From assembly GCF_023101685.1 (NCBI RefSeq), contig NZ_CP082164.1:2356001-2420000 (forward strand): DNA of 64,000 nucleotides, in the 5' to 3' direction. Made by a program: the position numbers and the translations under genes. Below are positions 17,231 through 26,171 of the stretch, piece by piece. The stretch comes from Bradyrhizobium sp. 186. Lineage in GTDB: Bacteria; Pseudomonadota; Alphaproteobacteria; Rhizobiales; Xanthobacteraceae. The stretch's first letter is position 1; the number at the start of each line of letters is the position of its first letter. The notes below the pieces were generated by a model. The model worked only from the letters and a program-made list of their open reading frames with translations, was not told where the DNA came from and did not search any database.

Positions 17231-18258
17231 GGCACGTTGCTCCAGCGCCTTCTTGCTCGGCCCGGCGAGCCGCCCCGACGGACTTTGACCAATGCTCCCA
17301 AGGCCAAGGCGAGCACCAGAAGGGAGTCGTTCGACAAGGCATCGGTCGTTTTGATCGAGCCGGCGAAGGTGAGGCGCGAACCGGCCTCCATAAACTGGTG
17401 ATAGCTTTGCGGGGCCTGATGAGAACCGTCATTGACGTTGGCAATCTTCCGCTCGCCCGAACCAGCCGTCGGCTCAAACGACCCGCCGTCCATGAGTTTC
17501 TCGCCGCCCCGCCTCGGCATCGGGGAGGGCGGGGGCGCTTCCGCGGGCGGCATTTCGATCGCTGATCCATGGAGCGGCGGGGCTGGACCTGCGCGAAATT
17601 CTTCCGCGCTCATCGAATAGAAGCCGATCGTCTTCCATTGGGTCGAGAGCTCAATCCAGTTGCTGCCGCCGATGCCTGGATTGTTACTGTGATCATCAAG
17701 ATAGGGGGCCTTCGTATGCCGCCACCAGTCTGCGCCCACCATGGCCACGAGATGCAAGTTCGGATCGGTGGTCCTCATGTCCATTTGAACATAGACGGCA
17801 TCCACGGTTCCGGCTGGGTAGGTCCCTCGAGCTTTGTACCAAAAATGGTTGTTATAGCCGGCTGGAGGAGCGTCGAAGGAAATGGTCGCGCCGGCCAGAG
17901 GGATTGCTTTCATAGGAATGGCCACATTCCCCACGAAGTCCGGGACGAAATGCCCTCCGGTCAGCTGGGTCTTAGACTGGTCCTGTACCAACGCCCATTC
18001 ACCCGATTGCTTTATACGAACATAGGTCTTCGCGTTTGCGACCTCGATCGCCGCATTTGGATTCGAATAGGGCGGTGCTCCGACCTTGGGGTAGACTTGC
18101 CCCCAACCCTCAACCGCGCTGAAATCCGCGGGCGGCGACCATAGCCCCCCGTCGTTCCAGCCTTGGTACCAGTTGTAGCTCGGAGGCACTCCTGCGGGAA
18201 AACCTTCGCTATTCCCACGCGTGTTCTGTCTGATGAGATCGGACATTGAGAAGTCCAT
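17227..18258 (-). CDS. Paralog 2 of the locus-specific domain family, with C-terminal hydrophobic-basic tail
   Basis: Residues 1-215 form the shared domain: MSDLIRQNTRGNSEGFPAG, ANAKTYVRI, WALVQDQSK, GTVDAVYVQMDMRTTDPN, MVGADWWR and GGSNWIELSTQW. I chose ATG 18258. GGAACGG lies before it, it avoids overlap with the polymerase gene, and paralog 3 begins at the same point. No Sec signal peptide follows this start. A Pro-rich linker leads to a C-terminal part that ends in NDSLLVLALALGALV followed by KVRRGG and more Arg. That is a hydrophobic stretch plus basic tail, as in C-terminal sorting or anchoring signals, but with no LPXTG or PEP motif. The product is 343 residues and is coupled to the acyltransferase. 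Function is unknown. Confidence 0.75.
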   Translation of the reverse strand: MDFSMSDLIRQNTRGNSEGFPAGVPPSYNWYQGWNDGGLWSPPADFSAVEGWGQVYPKVGAPPYSNPNAAIEVANAKTYVRIKQSGEWALVQDQSKTQLTGGHFVPDFVGNVAIPMKAIPLAGATISFDAPPAGYNNHFWYKARGTYPAGTVDAVYVQMDMRTTDPNLHLVAMVGADWWRHTKAPYLDDHSNNPGIGGSNWIELSTQWKTIGFYSMSAEEFRAGPAPPLHGSAIEMPPAEAPPPSPMPRRGGEKLMDGGSFEPTAGSGERKIANVNDGSHQAPQSYHQFMEAGSRLTFAGSIKTTDALSNDSLLVLALALGALVKVRRGGSPGRARRRWSNVP

Positions 18259-18295
18259 CGGCCGTTCCGTCTTTACGCTGTGCGAGAGTTGCGCG

Positions 18296-19516
18296 TCACT
18301 CGGCTGGAGACCATTTCGGCGACGTGAACCGGCCCGCATAGGAGAAGAACAGCGTCATCGACGTAAAATTGTCGATCAGGTTCTCGGACAAAAAATAGAT
18401 GAGAAGCACGGTGTACATGGTTTTCGCCGCCCGCTCCTTCAGCGAAAACATTATGCTGAACACGAAAACGACAAAGAGCACGCAGTTCAACAGTCCGTAT
18501 TCCGCCAGCACGCGCAGGTAATCGTTGTGCGGCGGCAGCGGCAACACGGTCAAGACGCCGGTCTGACTTGCACCGTAACCGAACAATATTCCGCCGAGCC
18601 CTAGCGACGAATAAATCTGCCATATGTTCGTCCAGTGGGTGATGCGGAAGAACGCGGACATGTCCGTCGTACCCGTCAAATCGATCAACTGCTTGGTTGA
18701 CATTCGCGCGATGGTGCTCGGGTCGAGGCTCCAGATAAGCGCTATTGCGCTCAGACCCGTTATCAGTCGATCCAGCGCGCCAAGCGCGTAGGCGGCGAGG
18801 CTGGCTATTGCCAACAAGAAGAGCGCGACGAATACCTGTGGTCTCAACGGGAAGAAAGACCAGAGACCAATGGCGACGATGGTTGCCAATGCGGGGCCAA
18901 CTCGGTTCATGATCGCAGCATTTACGAACTGCGCTATCAGGACCTTGTTTCCGAACCAGGGAGAAACGGCAAAGAATAGAGCCGAAAAGTAAAGCGCTGC
19001 GGTGTTTGTGTTCGGAAAATAGGAGAACACGTCAGGATATTCGATGCCGGTATAGACTTTCGTCTGGCCGACCACCTTGAAAAGTAGTGGCAGAGCCGCG
19101 AGTGCGTAGATGCACCGCTTCTCGGATCGGTGCAACCGCTCCGGCGTAGTGCGGCCTGCGACGTAGAATGAATAGATGGATAGGAGCTTCAAGCCGTCCG
19201 ATAGCTCGAAAGCGCCAAAATTCACCAGATAGCTCGTACCTGTGAAGATACAGGCGAGCATCAGCAAGATCTTGTAAAAGGCACTGCCCTCTCTCGTTAC
19301 CAGTACGTGGTAGGCGGACCATGAAATAAGCAGCAGGCTTGTCGAGTTGCTCAGGACGTTGAATACACTCGATCCGGTGAGGTGGTAGAGAAACGTCAAG
19401 CAGTTCAGGAACACGAGGCCGAGGCAGGTTACCACGAAGAACCGGCCGTGGACGGCCATCGAGGCGGAAGCGCGGTGTGATGTCTCTCTTCCCAGAGCCA
19501 GATCGTTCACAACCAA
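18296..19516 (-). CDS. Wzy-like O-antigen ligase/polymerase family membrane protein
   Basis: The protein has roughly ten to eleven hydrophobic helices and a large loop, followed by PPHNDYLRVLAEYGLLNC. That is the conserved HN-containing region of the O-antigen ligase/polymerase family. Members polymerise lipid-linked repeat units on the outer face of the inner membrane. Length (406) is typical. It starts the three-gene operon with paralog 2 and the acyltransferase. Its start at 19516 shares a divergent promoter region with the Wzz-like gene, with a Crp/Fnr-type box at 19629-19642 between them. Confidence 0.88.
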   Translation of the reverse strand: MVVNDLALGRETSHRASASMAVHGRFFVVTCLGLVFLNCLTFLYHLTGSSVFNVLSNSTSLLLISWSAYHVLVTREGSAFYKILLMLACIFTGTSYLVNFGAFELSDGLKLLSIYSFYVAGRTTPERLHRSEKRCIYALAALPLLFKVVGQTKVYTGIEYPDVFSYFPNTNTAALYFSALFFAVSPWFGNKVLIAQFVNAAIMNRVGPALATIVAIGLWSFFPLRPQVFVALFLLAIASLAAYALGALDRLITGLSAIALIWSLDPSTIARMSTKQLIDLTGTTDMSAFFRITHWTNIWQIYSSLGLGGILFGYGASQTGVLTVLPLPPHNDYLRVLAEYGLLNCVLFVVFVFSIMFSLKERAAKTMYTVLLIYFLSENLIDNFTSMTLFFSYAGRFTSPKWSPAE

Positions 19517-19628
19517 CTTACTCCACTTCCCTGGCCGTACAGTTCCCGCGGTGCCCTGTTAGCAGCCTTAGCCTGCTCGAACTGGGCCAATCTCAGCGCT
19601 CAACATGTCGGCGATCGCTGAATCCGAT

Positions 19629-19642
19629 TTGACGGTCGTCAA
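19629..19642. promoter_or_regulatory. Crp/Fnr-type box (TTGAC-GGTC-GTCAA) in divergent promoter
   Basis: The palindrome lies between the divergent polymerase gene (start 19516, 112 bp away) and the Wzz-like gene (start 19687 or 19699, about 45-57 bp away). It could control both. The spacer and flank (GGTC, then ATATCGG) resemble the box at 47932-47945. Confidence 0.6.
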
Positions 19643-19686
19643 TATCGGTCCGCGCGCTTCGGTGGAGGCTGCGGCAATCAGAAGAA

Positions 19687-21264
19687 GTGGAGTCGTCGGT
19701 GGAACGTAGAAGCACAATATTCGCCGGCGCCTTTGGTCTGTTATGGCGGCGACAGTGGATCATTTACCTGGCCGTTTTGCTGACGTCCGGGGTAGCCTTT
19801 CTTTACTACGCGACGGTCGGGGACCGGTTCGAGGCGTATGTGCTGTTGCGCGCCGGGCAGGGGATCAAGGAACGTTCCGGCAACGCGACCTCGCCTTTCG
19901 GGGAGGGCGTTGACCTTCAAAGCCGGATGGAATCACTGTCGCGCATCGCCAAGATCGACCAGGTCATTTTGGAAGCCGCGAAGAACGTTGGCTACGACAG
20001 GCTATCATCTGATTCTAACCCGACGCTCCTTGCCAGGTTTATGGCATGGGGGAAGGAAATCGATCTTCGGGATGTGTTCGCCAAGGAGCCGGCAGAGCCG
20101 CGGCCGCAGCCACAGGCGCGAGCGGAAGCAGAGGAAGACATAGAGCGTAACCAGTCTGGAATTCTCAGTCTGCGAGACCGCATCAATGCCAAGCAGGAGG
20201 GCCGATCCGACCTGTTGAGAATAACGTTCCGTCACAAGGATCCGTCGATCGCCGCTAGTTATCTGAACGAGCTCGCGAACGCATTGGTAACCGTTCAAAG
20301 TCTCGATGTTCAAATGCCGGGCGCGCAGGAGTTCTTTCAGCAGCAAACGAAGCGCCTCGAGGAAGAGGCAGAGGTCGCGGCTGCCGATCTGAAGCGTTTC
20401 TCCGTTGAGGCATCGATTTATGCCGTCGACGATCAGCGGCAACTCCTGCTCAAGCGCGCCAGTGATTTGGCCGCGCTGATCTCCACGACGCGGGGTGCAA
20501 TCGAGGACAAGAAAGGGCAGAAACTTGCGATCGCGGACCAGTTGGCCGTCCTGCGGCCGGTCACGCAGTCCAAGACCGTGAGCCGAATGGTGAGCACGCT
20601 GGCAGGGCCGGACTCTCGAAGGCCCCTCGATTCCTCCGCTAAGCCGCCGGACCAGTTTGAGGAGCAGCCTCCCTTGCTTCTGATCAAGGTCTACCAGGAC
20701 AACATGTCGACGCTGATGAAGATAAATGCCGACCTCAACGGGCAGATAGAGCTGCTGAATCAATTGGGTGCCGAGCTCGAGAAAGTGAGTAAGGAACTTG
20801 CATCGCTCTCTGCAAAAGAGGCCGAGTACGGAAGGTTGAAGCGCGTTCTCACGACCGCGTCATCAGCTGCGGCGCAGTATGCAGCCCGCATTCAGGAGGA
20901 GCAGATAAGCACCGAGGTCGCCAAAAAGAGCCAGCTTTCCAGCCTCAGAGTAGTGCAGAAAGCGATAACTCCAACGGCGCCTGTATTTCCTCAAGTCTCT
21001 CAACTCGTAGCCTTGGCGCTTGCCGGCGGCGTTCTGCTCGGTCTTGGAGGCGTCTTCGGGCCGGAACTCGCGAGAAGCACAATGCATGCCCACCCAAGTC
21101 TCGGAGGGGCCGTCGGGGATGACGATCCGGTAAGGAATCTGCTGTTGGTGGCCCGGCAAAGAACGGAAGGACTGAAGGACCTTCATTCTACCGGACGGGC
21201 AGACCTCAAAGAAGAAGCGGTTGTCGGCCCTGTTCCTCGATCGACCAGGATGCCTCCGCTCTAG
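19687..21264 (+). CDS. Wzz/GumC-like polysaccharide chain-length and export protein
   Basis: One membrane helix near the N terminus (WIIYLAVLLTSGVAFLYYATV) is followed by a Wzz-like periplasmic region and a long helical coiled-coil section (about residues 205-410, many Glu, Lys and Gln). A second helix (LVALALAGGVLLGLGGVF) lies near residue 440. Such proteins set chain length and couple polymerisation to export. There is no C-terminal tyrosine-kinase domain: the tail after the second helix is short and has no Walker motif. GTG 19687 is used; GTG 19699, six bases after a GGAG, is equally plausible. No outer-membrane Wza-type partner is visible in the window. Confidence 0.88.
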   Translation: MESSVERRSTIFAGAFGLLWRRQWIIYLAVLLTSGVAFLYYATVGDRFEAYVLLRAGQGIKERSGNATSPFGEGVDLQSRMESLSRIAKIDQVILEAAKNVGYDRLSSDSNPTLLARFMAWGKEIDLRDVFAKEPAEPRPQPQARAEAEEDIERNQSGILSLRDRINAKQEGRSDLLRITFRHKDPSIAASYLNELANALVTVQSLDVQMPGAQEFFQQQTKRLEEEAEVAAADLKRFSVEASIYAVDDQRQLLLKRASDLAALISTTRGAIEDKKGQKLAIADQLAVLRPVTQSKTVSRMVSTLAGPDSRRPLDSSAKPPDQFEEQPPLLLIKVYQDNMSTLMKINADLNGQIELLNQLGAELEKVSKELASLSAKEAEYGRLKRVLTTASSAAAQYAARIQEEQISTEVAKKSQLSSLRVVQKAITPTAPVFPQVSQLVALALAGGVLLGLGGVFGPELARSTMHAHPSLGGAVGDDDPVRNLLLVARQRTEGLKDLHSTGRADLKEEAVVGPVPRSTRMPPL

Positions 21265-21348
21265 GGATTAACATACAAACGAATCGCTGCAATTTTTACG
21301 TGGTGCGTCGGTGGCTCCTGATCGGCGCCAAGTGAGGAGACCTTCAGC

Positions 21349-22272
21349 ATGAAGATTTTCAGCATTTGCTGCGTTCGAGACGAGAACGACATTGTCAGCG
21401 AGGCTCTGGAGGCCGCTCTAAGCTGGAGTGACAGGATATTCGTTTTTGACAATGGCAGTGTCGATGGAACGTGGGAAACGGTACAGGCCATCGCGAGCAG
21501 GAACTCGAAGATCGAAATCGTTGGTCATGACAATCGCATTTTCACTGACGAAATCCGCGGAGAAATATTCGAAATGCGTCGCGGTGTAGCATCTCCGGGA
21601 GATTGGTGGTGCAGGCTAGACTCAGACGAAATCTACATTGACGATCCGGCCCGCTTCCTCGCGCGCGTCCCGAACAGCTACGGCTTCGTCCTCTCTGCTA
21701 CGTTCAATTTCTACTTCACCGACGTAGATCTTCGGAATTACGAACAGAGTCCTTCGGACTGGCTGGATCGTCCGGTGCAAGACAGGCTCAAATGTTATCA
21801 GAACAATTGGGGTGAACCCCGATTTGTCCGCCACCGCAACGATCTCCGCTGGGGCGGGTTGGTCTGGCCGCATAACCGGGGCCGGACATTTCCGTCGCGG
21901 ATTCGCTTGAAGCACTTTCCGTACCGCTCGCCTGCGCAGATATCGAGCCGGCTGGAAATACGTCAAGGGCAACCGGCGCTATTCAAACACGAAGCCAACC
22001 GAACGCTTGCAACGGGCTTGCAGCCCGATTGGACAGACGAAGGCCTGGCGCCGATGCACGAGACAGCCTCCTGGCGGGATCGCGTGCGAAAGGCTGTCGA
22101 ATGCGACGTCGATCGGGGAGATGGAATTTTCACCACGCGAAACGACCTGATGCCTCCGCTTCCGTCGCCGGCCGTGGACCTGGTCAAAGTTGGCTTGCGG
22201 CGCAGTCATGTGGGACGGGCAATTTTGTCACCAATTCTCAGGTGGCGTCGGAGCCAGTTCGGTTGGCGGTGA
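21349..22272 (+). CDS. Family 2 glycosyltransferase
   Basis: The N terminus reads MKIFSICCVRDENDIVSEAL and continues with IFVFDNGSVDGTWE, the GT-A nucleotide-binding start. RLDSDEIYIDDP contains the DxD metal motif. These are features of GT2-like enzymes that transfer sugars to growing lipid-linked chains in the cytoplasm. ATG 21349 has GAGGAG about ten bases upstream. It sits 84 bp after the Wzz-like gene and 72 bp before the FkbM methyltransferase, probably in one operon. Donor and acceptor are unknown. Confidence 0.85.
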   Translation: MKIFSICCVRDENDIVSEALEAALSWSDRIFVFDNGSVDGTWETVQAIASRNSKIEIVGHDNRIFTDEIRGEIFEMRRGVASPGDWWCRLDSDEIYIDDPARFLARVPNSYGFVLSATFNFYFTDVDLRNYEQSPSDWLDRPVQDRLKCYQNNWGEPRFVRHRNDLRWGGLVWPHNRGRTFPSRIRLKHFPYRSPAQISSRLEIRQGQPALFKHEANRTLATGLQPDWTDEGLAPMHETASWRDRVRKAVECDVDRGDGIFTTRNDLMPPLPSPAVDLVKVGLRRSHVGRAILSPILRWRRSQFGWR

Positions 22273-22344
22273 ACATTTCGTCTCCATGACACACGCAAGC
22301 ATCGACGGATTCGTCAGTGGACTAGAAATCAGGGAAGCAGAGAC

Positions 22345-23070
22345 ATGATAGTGAAGGACCGACTGAAATCGATCGTCAGATCAGCGGGTTATGAAATTCG
22401 GCGTCATCACCCGGATTTGGTGGAGTTTCTCCACTCACGGTCTGTCAACCTTGTTCTGGACGTCGGGGCTAACGAAGGCCAGTTTGCGCAAGAACTCAGG
22501 TTGCGAGGTTACACGGGCAGGGTTGTCTCTTTCGAGCCTGTCGTCGATGTGTTCGAACGGCTCAAGACGAACTGCTCAGCTGACGAGAAGTGGGATTGCC
22601 GAAACCTGGCTCTCGGCGAGACCATGGGCACCATCGAGATCAACGTCAGCAGGAATACGGCGATGAGCTCGATTGTCAGCCAAACGGAGGTCGGCCGCAA
22701 CAGCATCTATGAGGCTGATGTGGTCCGCGTCGACAAGGTGCCGATCACGACGCTCGACTCGATGTATTCGGAATTCGCCGACGATCGTGTGTTCCTGAAG
22801 GTCGACACGCAGGGGTTCGAGCAGAATGTATTGCGAGGCGGCAAGAGTTCGCTTCATCGTCTTCTTGGCGTCCAGCTGGAATTGCCCCTCGTCCACCTCT
22901 ATGAAGGCACCTGGAAGTTTGATGAGGCGCTCCACTTCATGCGGGAGGCCGGCTTCACGTTGAGCCAGATGCGCCCTGTGACTTACTATTCTCAGGATCC
23001 TGCGTCCCTGCTCGAGGTGGATTGCATATTCAGACGGGCTGACTACACCGACGGTGTCAGCTACCACTGA
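22345..23070 (+). CDS. FkbM-family methyltransferase
   Basis: The SAM-binding motif appears as NLVLDVGANEGQFAQELRLRG, followed by VVSFEPVVDVFERL and the FkbM features TTLDSMY, VFLKVDTQGFEQNVLRGG and LGVQLELPLVHLYEGT. The family O-methylates sugars and secondary metabolites. Length (241) is normal and ATG 22345 is the start. As the third gene of the plus-strand operon with the Wzz-like protein and GT2, it probably methylates a sugar of the EPS repeat unit. Confidence 0.9.
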   Translation: MIVKDRLKSIVRSAGYEIRRHHPDLVEFLHSRSVNLVLDVGANEGQFAQELRLRGYTGRVVSFEPVVDVFERLKTNCSADEKWDCRNLALGETMGTIEINVSRNTAMSSIVSQTEVGRNSIYEADVVRVDKVPITTLDSMYSEFADDRVFLKVDTQGFEQNVLRGGKSSLHRLLGVQLELPLVHLYEGTWKFDEALHFMREAGFTLSQMRPVTYYSQDPASLLEVDCIFRRADYTDGVSYH

Positions 23071-23124
23071 CATCTGGGACATACGGTCCTTCAGCGTGTA
23101 GCTTGGAGGCGCATCTGGTCGGGG

Positions 23125-24411
23125 TTAGGCCCCCACCCGACCGGAGTCGACGTTCGCGAGTGAGAAACCGAACAGGAGCCGGTAGCGCCAAAACGCAATG
23201 ACGAGAGACGTGAACAGGATTGCTGCGCCAGCCCCGTGGAGACCGGCGAACGGCAGGAGTGACATCTGCGCAATCACCGAGACACATACCGATGCCACGT
23301 TTGTGACCGTCGTCATCCGATCGCGATGTGCCGTAAACAGGCTGAGGGCTCCGAAATCCGCCATGTAGCGTACGGCGAGCCCTGCAACGATCAGCCAGAA
23401 GGCCGACCACTGGACAGCGAGAGCGGGCTGATCCAGCCACGGCAAAAGGATCTGGAAAGCAAATCCGACCGCAATGCTAAGCGCCACGGTGGCGAGCGCT
23501 GTCGTCTGCATGAAGCGCCAGGCCAGCAGGCAGTGCGCGGACGAGCCTCCGGTCCGATATGCGCTGATCAGCAGAGGGCGCTGCTTTTGCTGGAGGACCA
23601 ATGCGAGAAAGGTGGTTGCGGAACTCCCGACCGTCCAGAAGAGGAAGTAGATGCCGGCGACCTTCAAGCCCAGGAACAATGTGATGAGATAGCGGTCGAT
23701 GTACTGGCTCGCAACAAAGCCGAGATCGCTTACCAGCATGAGGAAGGACTTCCGGATCGCTCCGGTAATCACCGAAGGTCTAAACGGGCGGGAAAAGGAT
23801 GCTCGCCATGGCCAGGACCAGCTCAGGAAAACGAAAAGCCCTATCGAGACGACGCTTCCCGCCAGCCAAAAACCGAACAGGTACGGAAGCGCCCCAAAGC
23901 TCGGGTCCCAAATAGCGAGCGGAACATAGACGAGAATCCAGGCCGCACCGCGAATGAAGCCGATGGCGTTTGCCGAGAAGTGGTGCTGCAGGCTTGAAAG
24001 AAGATAGAAGATGTCGTTACCGACATGTTCGAACAGGATCACGGCAACGATCAGGACCCATAAAGCGGAAGTTCCAAGGACGATGGTAACCAGAATGGCG
24101 ATCGTCAAGAGAACCATGTAGGCCGAGATCACGAAAGACCAGTAATGGCGCATGCTGTCGATCATTTCGCCTGCGGGAGCGGTGACCGCGTCGCGCATCA
24201 GCAGATGGTTCATTCCAAGATTGACGACGATCGGAACGGCCGCAATGGCGCCGGCGGCAAGTCCATACAGACCCAGTGACGACAGATCGAGATAACGGGC
24301 AATGAACAGGGCGAGGCCGAATTTGCAGCCCATGACGCTGGCCCGCATGGCCATGACTACAAGATCGACGAGGAGCCGCTTGTGTGAAGTGGGCACGGCT
24401 GCGGCGCTCAT
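23125..24411 (-). CDS. Wzx-like polysaccharide flippase (PST/MATE-type)
   Basis: About twelve hydrophobic helices span the 428 residues. The N-terminal GCKFGLALFIARYLDLSSLGLYGL is typical of polysaccharide-transport flippases (gain of a lipid-linked oligosaccharide across the inner membrane). ATG 24411 is the start. It converges with the FkbM gene (54 bp between stops) and lies downstream of the GT2 gene at 24689 on the same strand, with 277 bp between them. It is the only flippase candidate in the window, so it probably moves the repeat unit polymerised by the Wzy-like protein. Confidence 0.87.
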   Translation of the reverse strand: MSAAAVPTSHKRLLVDLVVMAMRASVMGCKFGLALFIARYLDLSSLGLYGLAAGAIAAVPIVVNLGMNHLLMRDAVTAPAGEMIDSMRHYWSFVISAYMVLLTIAILVTIVLGTSALWVLIVAVILFEHVGNDIFYLLSSLQHHFSANAIGFIRGAAWILVYVPLAIWDPSFGALPYLFGFWLAGSVVSIGLFVFLSWSWPWRASFSRPFRPSVITGAIRKSFLMLVSDLGFVASQYIDRYLITLFLGLKVAGIYFLFWTVGSSATTFLALVLQQKQRPLLISAYRTGGSSAHCLLAWRFMQTTALATVALSIAVGFAFQILLPWLDQPALAVQWSAFWLIVAGLAVRYMADFGALSLFTAHRDRMTTVTNVASVCVSVIAQMSLLPFAGLHGAGAAILFTSLVIAFWRYRLLFGFSLANVDSGRVGA

Positions 24412-24688
24412 AATGTAGACGGTGAATCAGGCACAGCGAACCACCAGTATGTTTTGTACCCGACCTGCCACGACGTCCCCGGACGCCGCCCGTTGGATCG
24501 AATGGATAGTGGCTCGTTATGTGAACTGATGACCATGAACTCGCTTCCGCAAGGAAGCCTACATATGTCGAGTCCCCAGGATTTGAGGGGCATCAATAAC
24601 CGCGTGGCTGAGAAGATGTGCGTGACTGCGCGATTGCCGAGCGAGGCGGCGCATGTTGAGTAGCGCGACGACGCCGTGGTGGGCGCCG

Positions 24689-25765
24689 TCAGGCTAGTTG
24701 CTCCGGTGTGCTGTGCCTCAGCCGGCGCAGCCGGGCAGCAAGCCGTTGTGGACAAAGGGTCACAGCAACGAAGCGAAGAACGGCCTTCAGGCTGATACCG
24801 TAAAGGTCGCGACGAAATTGCCAGGCGACGTTCAAGGTCTCCTGAATGCTGCCGCCGCTCTTGCGGTAATCGGATAGCGTGATCAGCCCGCGGCGCGCGA
24901 AGCAGCGCCTGGCCTGGATTTGGATGGTCTTGCGCATCCGCGGGTCCTGGACATGAACCTCCGCGGTCTGTGCGATCAGATCGGCTACCTTGCGCCCGTC
25001 GTGCAGAAGCTTTTCGACGCCCAATCGAGCCGTCTCGGAATCGTCGTGATAGGTGTAGGTCGCGCAGGCCTCGTTGATCAACCCAGCTCTGCCCAGCAGC
25101 AGGAGCGGCGCCCAAGCGGCGACGTCGGCGGTGTGCGGCAGATCAAGCGGGATGCCTCCTCGTTCGCGCAGGAGTTCGGTCCGCATCACCACGCCGCACA
25201 TATTTACAGTGATCTGATCGGTCAAGAAGGCCTTCAGAATCGCGGCGCCGTCCCGAATGCCTGTATCGTAGAGACGACTGGTACGCGGGGGCCTCGTCTG
25301 TCCGAGCGATGCAGCATGAAGGTTGCTTAGCGTAATCACGCTCGAAAGCTGCGGCTGTTGCTTGATGAGGGCCGCTGACCGCTCGAGCAGCCACGGCATG
25401 ACCCTGTCATCATCAGAAACGAAGACTATGTAATCGCCCTTGGCATTCTCGAGACACGCATTCCAGTTTGGGAGCAGGCCGATATTCATTTCCTGGTTGA
25501 TGACTCGCAATCTTGTGTCGCTAAAGCTTTCCAGAACGCGGACGGTATCGTCCGGCGAGGCGTTATTCGAGACGAGGACCTCGAAATGGGGGTAGGTCTG
25601 TGACAGCGCTGACGCAATGCATCCCTTTAGGAGCGCGGCCCGATTATATGTAGGAATGGCGATCGTCACGAACGGGTAGTCCCGGCCGGCCCGAAAGTTG
25701 TGGTTCGCGACCGTTTGCACGGAATCTAAGGATGCGCCCTTCGTGATGTTTACAGAAGGTACCAT
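24689..25765 (-). CDS. Family 2 glycosyltransferase
   Basis: The GT-A signature is clear: FVTIAIPTYNRAALLKGCIA, FEVLVSNNASPDDTVRVLES and DYIVFVSDDDRVMP with the DxD metal site. The enzyme adds a sugar to a lipid-linked precursor in the cytoplasm. ATG 25765 is the start. A Crp/Fnr-type box lies 207 bp upstream at 25973-25986. The C-terminal ~60 residues are Arg-rich (AARLRRLRHSTPEQLA) and may touch the membrane. Sugar specificity is unknown. Confidence 0.88.
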   Translation of the reverse strand: MVPSVNITKGASLDSVQTVANHNFRAGRDYPFVTIAIPTYNRAALLKGCIASALSQTYPHFEVLVSNNASPDDTVRVLESFSDTRLRVINQEMNIGLLPNWNACLENAKGDYIVFVSDDDRVMPWLLERSAALIKQQPQLSSVITLSNLHAASLGQTRPPRTSRLYDTGIRDGAAILKAFLTDQITVNMCGVVMRTELLRERGGIPLDLPHTADVAAWAPLLLLGRAGLINEACATYTYHDDSETARLGVEKLLHDGRKVADLIAQTAEVHVQDPRMRKTIQIQARRCFARRGLITLSDYRKSGGSIQETLNVAWQFRRDLYGISLKAVLRFVAVTLCPQRLAARLRRLRHSTPEQLA

Positions 25766-25972
25766 GGATCAGGATTGCCGAACGTGGCGCATCAGCAATG
25801 CGCGCGGGTGCCATGTGTCCGACCAAATATGCGCCGGTTTCTGATCAGAAGTGAACCTGGTGGCGTGCACGACCGTCTCCCACACTCGATCATACATAGC
25901 GCGCATGGACGGCGAACGGCATCATTCAGGGCACGCCCAGTGTCAACTAGTGCAGAGTGGGCTGACCCGAGT

Positions 25973-25986
25973 TGACGGCGATCAAT
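25973..25986. promoter_or_regulatory. Crp/Fnr-type box (TTGAC-GGCG-ATCAA) in gap 25766-26171
   Basis: The palindrome is the only notable structure in a 406-bp gap between the GT2 gene start (25765) and the stop of paralog 3 (26172). It would serve the GT2 gene. Short Arg- and Ser-rich frames in the gap are not supported. Confidence 0.55.
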
Positions 25987-26171
25987 TCCGCCTCGTTGCT
26001 CTCGAACTGCGGCGGCGTACCTCAGGCGTGCTCATTCCGCGTTGCCCAGCCTGCGTTCGCGTGCTCGATCGGGATTTGCCTCGCGTGGGCTACAAGTCCA
26101 CGTGGGCGACGTCCCAAAAAGGTGCCGTTGCGCGACACCCTTTGGGCTGCCTTCGCTCAATCGCCAGCGAA

